Source of the DNA: Bremia lactucae
Lineage: Eukaryota; Oomycota; Peronosporomycetes; Peronosporales; Peronosporaceae
Assembly: GCF_004359215.1 (NCBI RefSeq)
Contig: NC_090620.1
Location: 3,950,306 to 3,976,063 of the forward strand
Reading direction: 5' to 3'
DNA: 25,758 nt
A model generated the notes under the pieces. The model had not been told where the DNA came from and made no database searches. It saw only the letters and a list, made by a program, of their open reading frames with translations. Both the position numbers and the translations under genes were made by a program. How positions within the stretch are numbered: the stretch's first letter is position 1; each line of letters opens with the position of its first letter. Shown in pieces: positions 19,483 to 25,758 of this stretch.

Positions 19483-20496
19483 ATGAGTTCGACTGTAGGG
19501 AACGATGCCATCTTGGCCATGCTGTCCAGTTTGGACAGAGATGCCCTCCATCTAGCCATCGCCAAGTTCATACAACATGAACTTGACGAGATGAAGGAGA
19601 AGGTAGCCTTGCTGAATCAGCTAGGCTCTTAACAGGCAGAACTGTTGAGGTTACAACAGGTACAGACCCCTTTACCTGGGATGACGCATACGCGTCGTCC
19701 CGAAAATCTAAAAGATTGATATCTCTAAGTATACGGGAGTCGAAGAAGACTCCCTCTTAAGATGGTTTGTCGTGTTGGACAATGCCAAAAAGGCACGTCA
19801 CATCATCGACGAGCAAATGCAAATCGCATTCGCTCAATCAAATTTGGCAGGTCGTGCCAAAACTTGGGCATTGGGCCTTAAGTTGCGCGACCCATATGTC
19901 TTTGGGTCGCTAGAGGCTTTTAAGCCCGGCTCAAACAGACGTTTGAACCGCGTATGGCTGAGTTCAGAGCTCGTTCAGAGCTTCTGAAACTCAAGCAAGG
20001 AAAGCGTGATGTTCACGCATATGCCCAGCACATACGACTCTTAGCGAGTTTCTTTTCAAATAACCCAGTCCATGAACACACGTTGATTACGGTGTTCATG
20101 CAAGGTCTTACGGATGGTCCCGTAAAGACCCACCTGTTCCGCTTGGAACTGGATACGCTTGAAGAAGCAATATCCGTAGCGGAACAGGAGGACTTTAGCT
20201 TGAGACAGGCTCAAGCTAGTTCGTCATCGTATCGTCCTCCAATACGACACGAGTTAGGAGGTCCAGAACACATGGACCTCTCTTACGTCGAAAGCGAGTG
20301 ACCTCGCTTTCCAAACAATAAGCGATCGCAGAAATGCCATCGCTGCCATAAATTACGACACTACGCTCATGAGTTTAGTGCCCCACGCCCAGCACCGAGA
20401 GGTACTGAACGTAATTTTGGACCGTATGCAAAAAAGAGCAACGGTTGCGGTCCGACGTTGTTGCGAAATTGCAACAGCGAGGCGGACCGCCAAAAA
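19483..20496 (+). pseudogene. E3 gag with zinc knuckle, broken
   Basis: ATG 19483 starts MSSTVGNDAILAMLSSLDRD, followed by a helical stretch to a stop at 19630. A second frame (from about 19715 to 19930) reads GVEEDSLLRWFVVLDNAKKA and GRAKTWALGLKLRDPYVFG, the capsid. A third (19954-20301) reads ELLKLKQGKRDVHAYAQHIR, FMQGLTDGPVKTHLF and EAISVAEQEDFSL, the capsid C-terminal domain. After an in-frame TGA at 20299, the same frame continues to a knuckle, CHRCHKLRHYAHEF (20335-20376): the CCHC's first three ligands are kept and the last cysteine is phenylalanine. The frame changes again near 20497 into the protease. It is homologous to E2 gag. Two frameshifts and a stop mean no full Gag can be made. 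Confidence 0.87.
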
Positions 20497-21350
20497 ATGG
20501 TCGGGGTCAGTAGGGGCGCAACGCTCTACTGATCCAGCAACCTCAAGAGAATTTGCAAATCTCTTGACAAAAGTTGCTCCAGGCACACAATCATTATGTG
20601 TCTCTGCACCTGGTGATGAGGTATCCCTCATAACTTTGAAATTAAAAGTGACAAATAATTTGTCACTTAGAGCCCTAGTGGACTGCGGAGCGTCGAATAA
20701 CTTTATTCGTCGCCAGTCACTAGAGGGTCGTAGGCTCAAATATGTTGAGCGCGACATCCCTCCAACGAGGATGACGGTGCGTCTAGCGACAGGCGCATCG
20801 ATAACAGTAATGAAATGCGTCATGAAATTTCATTTCACGGTAGAAGATTTACAGTTAGACGATGATTCATCGTACTGGATTTGGATTACAAATTTGATGT
20901 CATCCTAGATTTACCTTGGCTCAGAAAATACGAGCCAAGGATCAGCTGGCAGCATCGATCCGTAAAGATGCCTGCCACTTGTTCATCAGATGGCCATCTG
21001 ATGAACGTCTTGGAGCGTCCACAAGCGTGTGGATGTACTACGAGTGAGTGCGATGGCCTCACTTGTGGTACGGTCGTTAGTACAACTGCACAAGATCACA
21101 GTGTGATTACTAATCACATTGTGGAGTCAGCTGCCGGCGGCTGTGTTAATGCACAGGCAGCGCCGAAGGTTTACCACTCGAAAAGGTCGAGTGGATTGAG
21201 ACATGAATGTATGCCTAGCGGGCGAAATTCAAGGAGTAAGCCGGTTATTCCAAAGGGACAACACGATAATCCTAGGTCGAGTAGAGAGTCGACCGTAGAG
21301 GACCCGACTGTGATGCGCAAAGCAGCGCAAATCCGACTCGGAAGACGTTG
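20497..21350 (+). pseudogene. E3 retropepsin and following spacer
   Basis: The open frame reads GSVGAQRSTDPATSREFANL, GDEVSLITLKLKV, then the active-site block LVDCGASNNFI. The aspartate (codon 20681-20683) and glycine are kept, with cysteine where serine or threonine is usual. It continues through ERDIPPTRMTVRLATGAS. A frameshift near 20872 moves the conserved end (DYKFDVILDLPWLRKYEPR) into the frame 20881-21351, which then runs through a cysteine- and serine-rich spacer to a stop. Of the gypsy proteases here this is the least damaged. It would mature Gag-Pol. A perfect 26-base palindrome (20981-21006) and several stems of 8-9 bp lie inside it. Confidence 0.86.
20981..21006. repeat. Perfect 26-base palindrome
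   Basis: The half-site GTTCATCAGATGG is followed directly by its reverse complement. It lies in the E3 protease-spacer coding region. It is one of the longest of many stems in this element. Confidence 0.97.
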
Positions 21351-21443
21351 AGGGAAAAGGTCCCCACGTACGTGAGGAGAAATCTCCTCAAATAGTGGAT
21401 GTTACTAGAATTCTAGATCCCGAGGGATTAATCTCCGCAGCCT

Positions 21444-22010
21444 GTGGATAAATCCCAGGAAGAAACCGAGACATTAAATATCTTGGCTAATAATGGTTCA
21501 AGAGTAGGCGCTTATACTCTTGATCTGTATGCCCCTCCGAAGTTAACTTCGGAGATAACTCAATTACCAACCCTAGAATCTAAGCGGTTCTTGAGAGATC
21601 TCCCTGGTGGTAAAAGCAGGCAGATTTGCATACTCCTCACAGAGGACGATGACGTAACTGACATTCGGTCAGCAGTAATTTTTGCAGAGAACGATCGGGT
21701 TCTCAGCACCTCATCGATGGACGAAAGTGTCCTCGATGTGAAGACTCGGATTGAACGATATACTACTCAATCTTGGAAGTCACTCAAGATTGTTGAGTAA
21801 CAAGTCGGAAGTACATGCCAAATTTGACAAATCCTCTATACGAGGATTTAATAGAATTCAGAGATGTATTCCCTGAAACAGCTCCATGCGAGTTGCCGAA
21901 GGATAAAGGCACTCGACATGAGATCGAGCTCAAACCGGGCTCGAAGTACTGTGTCATGAAGCAGTGGCCACTGCCTCGTGAACAAGTACTTGCGATCGAT
22001 AAATTCTTTA
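21444..22010 (+). pseudogene. E3 linker and RT N-terminus, copy 1, runs into gap
   Basis: The frame 21444-21800 carries SRVGAYTLDLYAPPKL, then FLRDLPGGKSRQICI and STSSMDESVLD, and stops after SWKSLKIVE. The RT start follows in another frame from 21829: NPLYEDLIEFRDVFPE, then PCELPKDKGTRHEIELKPG and KQWPLPREQVLAIDKF, before the Ns. Compared with copy 2 it has an extra stretch of about 40 bases at 21786-21825, which includes the stop. This is the conserved opening of gypsy RT fingers; the rest of the domain is in the gap or absent. Confidence 0.85.
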
Positions 22011-22864
22011 NNNNNNNNNNNNNNNNNNNNNNNNNNNNNNNNNNNNNNNNNNNNNNNNNNNNNNNNNNNNNNNNNNNNNNNNNNNNNNNNNNNNNNNNNN
22101 NNNNNNNNNNNNNNNNNNNNNNNNNNNNNNNNNNNNNNNNNNNNNNNNNNNNNNNNNNNNNNNNNNNNNNNNNNNNNNNNNNNNNNNNNNNNNNNNNNNN
22201 NNNNNNNNNNNNNNNNNNNNNNNNNNNNNNNNNNNNNNNNNNNNNNNNNNNNNNNNNNNNNNNNNNNNNNNNNNNNNNNNNNNNNNNNNNNNNNNNNNNN
22301 NNNNNNNNNNNNNNNNNNNNNNNNNNNNNNNNNNNNNNNNNNNNNNNNNNNNNNNNNNNNNNNNNNNNNNNNNNNNNNNNNNNNNNNNNNNNNNNNNNNN
22401 NNNNNNNNNNNNNNNNNNNNNNNNNNNNNNNNNNNNNNNNNNNNNNNNNNNNNNNNNNNNNNNNNNNNNNNNNNNNNNNNNNNNNNNNNNNNNNNNNNNN
22501 NNNNNNNNNNNNNNNNNNNNNNNNNNNNNNNNNNNNNNNNNNNNNNNNNNNNNNNNNNNNNNNNNNNNNNNNNNNNNNNNNNNNNNNNNNNNNNNNNNNN
22601 NNNNNNNNNNNNNNNNNNNNNNNNNNNNNNNNNNNNNNNNNNNNNNNNNNNNNNNNNNNNNNNNNNNNNNNNNNNNNNNNNNNNNNNNNNNNNNNNNNNN
22701 NNNNNNNNNNNNNNNNNNNNNNNNNNNNNNNNNNNNNNNNNNNNNNNNNNNNNNNNNNNNNNNNNNNNNNNNNNNNNNNNNNNNNNNNNNNNNNNNNNNN
22801 NNNNNNNNNNNNNNNNNNNNNNNNNNNNNNNNNNNNNNNNNNNNNNNNNNNNNNNNNNNNNNNN
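22011..22864. other. Assembly gap, 854 Ns
   Basis: A run of 854 undetermined bases separates two near-identical copies of the same linker-RT segment. The non-round size suggests it was estimated from read pairs or an alignment. Confidence 0.99.
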
Positions 22865-24208
22865 GGATCGAGAGTAGGCGCTTCTACTCTTGATCTGTAT
22901 GCGCCTCCGAAGTTAACTTCGGAGATAACTCAATTACCAACCCTAGAACCTAAGCGGTTCTTGAGAGATCTGCATTGTGGGAAAATCAAGCAGATCTGCG
23001 TACTCGTCACAGAGGACGATTACGTAACCGACATTCGGTCAGCGGTAATTTTTGCAGAGAACGAACGGGTTCTCAGCAGCTCATCGATGGACGAAAGTGT
23101 CCTCGATGTGAAGACTCGGATTGAAAGATACAGTACTCAATCTTGGGAGTCACTCAAGGGAAATCCTCTATACGAGGATTTAATAGAATTCAGGGATGTA
23201 TTCCCTGAAGCAGTTCCATGCGAGTTGCCTAAGGATAAAGGCACTCGACATGAGATCGAGCTCAAACCGGGCTCGAAGTACTGTGTCATGAAGCAGTGGC
23301 CACTGCCTCGTGAACAAGTACTTGCGATCGATACATTCTTTACCGATCGAGTAAAAGCGGGCCATGTAAAGGAGTCAACCTCCCCACATAGCTCTCCGAC
23401 CTTCTGTGTGCGAAAGGCTACAGGAGGGTGGCGGATAGTGCACGCATTCAAAAAACTGGATGCTGCAACGGTACCGGATCAAACGCCGATACCTAGAAAA
23501 GACGTAATCATAGATAGTATGTCTATGAGTACAATGTTTATATAACGGGACATCCCGAACACAGCAGTGAGCACTCCCAGTGGGATGCTCTGGGAATGGC
23601 TAGTAATGTCTCGCGGGCTTAGTAACGCCCCTGCAACATTCAACAGATGCGTAACGAAACTGTTCAGACCGGTGCAAATTCTCGCACCGAGTTATTTCGA
23701 CGATGTATTCGTCCATAGCCGGGCCATGGACGGTAAGATGGACGTGGAAGGTTATAAAATTCACGTTCGTCAGGTTCTTACACTTATGCTAAAGCATAAG
23801 TTGTAAGCAAATCTCAAGAAGTACATATTCGCTGCAAGCGAAATACCATTTCTTGGGTGCATCGTCGGCAAGAGCGGCGTGCCCCCTGATCCCGAAAAGA
23901 TCAGGGCAATCACCGACTTGCCAGTTCCAGTCGATGTCAAGGGACTTAGAAAGTTTTTTTGGTTTAGCGGCGTACTTGCACAAGTACTCTCGCAAATATG
24001 CAGAGATGACAGTTCATCTCTCTCGTCTCTTTAGACAGACGAGAAATGGTTATGGAATGCTGATTGTCAGCGTTCGTTTAAAAGTATCAAGCGAAACTTT
24101 ATGCAATCGCCCATCTTGGCGTTTGCAGATCAAGACAGACCATTCCATGTGGTCTGTGACGCCAGCGATTTTGCAATCGGCTGCGCGTTAATGCAATACG
24201 AAACTTAA
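22865..24208 (+). pseudogene. Linker, RT and RNase H N-terminus, copy 2
   Basis: The frame is open from the gap to 23545: SRVGASTLDLYAPPKL, SSSMDESVLD, GNPLYEDLIEFRDVFPEAVP, KQWPLPREQVLAID, then the RT palm approach GHVKESTSPHSSPTFCVRKA and TGGWRIVHAFKKLDAA. At 23545 a stop follows SMSMSTMF, and the same frame resumes RDIPNTAVSTPSGMLWEW, so the motif A block with its catalytic aspartate is missing. QGLSNAPATF-like and SYFDDVFVHS (YxDD, near 23700) are kept. After a stop at 23804 the connection reads IPFLGCIVGKSGV. A T-run at about 23954 shifts frame before FGLAAYLHKYSRKYAEM. RNase H starts EKWLWNADCQRSF, SPILAFADQDRPFHVVCDAS, then DFAIGCALMQYE, and stops at 24208. The rest of RNase H, integrase and 3' LTR are not found. 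Confidence 0.87.
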
Positions 24209-24550
24209 CGCTAATCGCGTTAAGTTTTAGAAACGAATTCCAACCGGTGCAAAGTATAAATTGCATCGGTTGTCACGTGAGGTTGGGCTTCCATGCCTCA
24301 CGTGGGGCGATCCCTGTCCGTGTTGTGTTGACAACACGAAGAGAATAGAAGGGGATGTCTATTCCCTTTCTTTGCCCTGGGGGAAGGCTCGCATCTCTAT
24401 TGAGATGCGGGATGCGATTGACGTTTTGCAATCGATTTACAGGCGCCAGGGGCCGTTGGGCTGTCTGAACCATCGGATGGGTCTCGTCATACTGACGGAC
24501 GAGACCCTCAACCTCAGGAACCAGCTGGGAACGAGGCTCCCAGCTGTCAT
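23780..24550. repeat. Cluster of perfect hairpins, 8-11 bp stems
   Basis: Nine perfect stems lie here: 23782-23790/23793-23801, 23884-23891/23899-23906, 23972-23979/23980-23987, 24201-24211/24217-24227, 24274-24282/24296-24304, 24319-24326/24331-24338, 24390-24397/24402-24409, 24479-24488/24498-24507 and 24522-24530/24538-24546. Loops are 0-13 bases. They cross the RT, RNase H and chromodomain coding parts on both element strands, so they do not follow one gene. Confidence 0.93.
24209..24272. other. Junction between E3 and a minus-strand chromovirus
   Basis: Plus-strand RNase H coding ends with a stop at 24208 and minus-strand integrase coding ends at 24273. The 64 bases between show no LTR. 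An 11-bp hairpin (24201-24227) and a near-perfect CCGGTGCAA/TTGCATCGG pair (24244-24269) sit on this junction. Confidence 0.6.
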
Positions 24551-24715
24551 ATGAAGGTGGATAACCGCGCCAGCGAACAAGATAATTCGTTCGCTGCCCC
24601 TTCACGTCACGGTGGTTCTGGAAACGTTCTTCAAGGAAACGTCGACCAACGTGGAAATGCACCAATGGTTGTGGTGGAAGCGGGAATATTAGATCCAAAC
24701 CGTGTGTCGGATCTA
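24273..24715 (-). pseudogene. Chromovirus integrase C-terminus with chromodomain
   Basis: The minus frame from 24698 is open for 141 codons. It reads DLIFPLPPQPLVHFHVGRR, FLEERFQNHRDVKGQRTNYL, VRWRGYPPSYDSWEPRSQL and VEGLVRQYDETHP. This is a chromodomain: the YLVRWRGYP and DSWEP blocks hold the usual aromatic and glycine positions. In chromoviral Ty3/gypsy integrases it follows the catalytic core and helps direct integration to marked chromatin. The coding part upstream on this strand (24716-25170) is frame-broken (stop near 24825), so this is the tail of a dead pol. No LTR follows at 24272, where it abuts the E3 remnant head-on. It could belong to an E1/E0-like family; that is not resolved. 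Confidence 0.86.
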
Positions 24716-25057
24716 ATGTCGAAGATCGACAAAATCGATCACTTCCTCCATGATTCGGAGGAGGGACTCGATCACGAGCGCGGCAAGCGTCGCTCGTTGG
24801 AGCAGACGGTGCAGGCTCACCATATCAAGCGGCTGGAAGACCGTTCGAAGAGTGCGTACCCCATGTTGGAGTACGAACGGAAATATCACGCTGTTCGTGA
24901 TGAGCTGTCGTCAGCTCATCGTAGTTTCGAGGATATTCGGAACAAGCATGAGAAACTTCAGGCTCAACATGAGAACCTGGTTCGCGATCACAAGATTCTT
25001 TTGGGGATTCTAGAAAAAGGTTGTTCAGATCCGTCCTCGGAAGAAGCCGCGTACTGA
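24551..25057 (+). CDS. Candidate antisense ORF, coiled-coil protein of unknown function
   Basis: An uninterrupted 168-codon frame runs from ATG 24551 to TGA 25057 on the strand opposite the chromovirus pol. Its first 49 codons overlap the chromodomain frame. The rest lies opposite the broken integrase linker. Residues about 50-160 are highly charged and look alpha-helical with coiled-coil spacing, for example SKIDKIDHFLHDSEEGLDHE, GKRRSLEQTVQAHHIKRLED and RNKHEKLQAQHENLVRDHK. The codons favour G or C at the third position, as coding sequence would. I recognise no family. It could be a genuine overlapping or captured gene, or a chance frame opposite a coding strand. No INR was seen within the 100 bases upstream. 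Confidence 0.45.
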   Translation: MKVDNRASEQDNSFAAPSRHGGSGNVLQGNVDQRGNAPMVVVEAGILDPNRVSDLMSKIDKIDHFLHDSEEGLDHERGKRRSLEQTVQAHHIKRLEDRSKSAYPMLEYERKYHAVRDELSSAHRSFEDIRNKHEKLQAQHENLVRDHKILLGILEKGCSDPSSEEAAY

Positions 25058-25062
25058 TGGTA

Positions 25063-25758
25063 CGGGCGGAGCCAAATAACGTAATACGTAGGATGCGTTC
25101 TTATCCTACGTAAACACTAGTGACTATACGCTTAGGTAGGTTTACCTTAGAGAGTAGCACTAGATCATTAATTTTATATTGATTGAACATTTGCTTTTCC
25201 ATGTTTGTCTGCATTCCGTTTCTGTCGGTTCACTACGTTAGCAATGGAATCCTGAACGAAACGGAATATTAATTCTCGCGTTAGGAGAAATTCTTCTGCT
25301 GACTCATTTGTTCTGTCTTTTTCAGTACGCTTTGTGCGTACTTCTATGAGATCTTTCTCATCTTCGATGTCGATTTCTTCGACATCGACATCACTCGCGT
25401 CGTTGTTACTTCGACGCGTGATGAGCATGAGCCAGAAGTGGTTTTGCTCGTGCGAGTCCACCTCCCCTAAACTAGAGGATTACTCTAATTGGGTGGGTAT
25501 GCGAGGATGGCGTAAGCCATTCACAAAGAACGGTGTATGCGTTGTAGACGCATGCACCGAATTATTGATGGCGAATTCGACCATCGGTAAAAACTCGCTC
25601 CAATTCGGATACGATTGGACGTAACCTCGAAGTATCTCTTCGAGGACGCGATTTACGCGTTCTGTTTGACCATCCGTTTCTGGGTGATCGGATGTTGACA
25701 TAGTCAGCCGTGTTCCGAGAGATCGGAACACGGATTGCCAGAACTCCGCCGTGAATCT
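25063..25758 (-). pseudogene. Chromovirus integrase core C-terminal part
   Basis: From the window edge the minus strand reads RFTAEFWQSVFRSLGTRLTM, SDHPETDGQTERVNRVLEE (with the DDE glutamate), then NWSEFLPMVEFAINNSVHAS and FFVNGLRHPRIPTQLE, and a single stop at 25480. It resumes in the same frame with an acidic stretch (DVDVEEIDIEDEKDLIEV) and NVVNRQKRNADKHGKANVQS. A frameshift near 25190 leads to KINDLVLLSKVNLPKRIV, and a further shift to IRTHPTYYV and LRPYHQY (to about 25063). The usual block between these last two is missing. Apart from the one stop, the core is well preserved, so this copy is younger than E0. It continues past the window end. Confidence 0.87.

Noticed and set aside
20353..20823. 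156-codon minus frame
   Set aside because: It is antisense to the E3 protease frame with its LVDCGASNNF block.
21978..22877. 299-codon frame over the large gap
   Set aside because: It consists almost wholly of undetermined bases.

Overview
This is a transposon-crowded stretch of a eukaryotic genome, most likely an oomycete (Phytophthora or downy-mildew type). Three things point there: Ty3/gypsy and Ty1/copia polyproteins of the kind common in oomycetes, a secreted trypsin-fold protein resembling Phytophthora glucanase inhibitor proteins, and a near-consensus oomycete initiator (INR) 36 bases before that gene's ATG. Assignments rest on motifs read by eye; no database search was run. I see no bacterial gene, CRISPR array, rRNA or tRNA gene.

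Layout. 1-977: broken integrase end of a plus-strand gypsy element (E0), followed by its 3' LTR (978-1504, LTR type A). 1546-4046: heavily decayed Ty1/copia gag-protease-integrase, plus strand, without RT. 4186-7540: minus-strand gypsy element E1, with type A LTRs at both ends, a degraded gag, no recognisable pol, and a foreign solo LTR (4810-5289). 7541-9207: mostly unrecognised, with one minus-strand relic coding region (8527-9020). 9208-13713: minus-strand gypsy element E2, holding 5' LTR, PBS, gag, protease, RT, RNase H and the start of integrase, all interrupted. 13715-14103: a plus-strand LTR head-to-head with E2, containing a 100-base gap. 14104-16183: no gene seen, one direct-repeat pair. 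16184-17048: INR and the one intact host gene, a catalytically dead S1A protease homologue. 17049-18821: a gag relic and unassigned sequence. 18822-24208: plus-strand gypsy element E3, with a rearranged 5' LTR, gag, protease, RT start, an 854-base gap, then a second copy of the linker and RT continuing into RNase H. 24273-25758: minus-strand chromovirus integrase C-terminus with chromodomain, overlapped by a 168-codon plus-strand open frame encoding a predicted coiled coil.

None of the elements looks autonomous. The host gene probably encodes a secreted, non-proteolytic trypsin-like protein acting outside the cell.

The most unusual signal belongs to no named feature class. The gypsy elements, coding parts included, are packed with short perfect hairpins and palindromes (nine stems of 8-11 bp within about 770 bases at 23780-24550, where about 0.25 are expected by chance). 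At least one stem has changed both arms in a compensating way between E2 and E3 while the encoded residue changed. The host gene shows no such pattern by eye.
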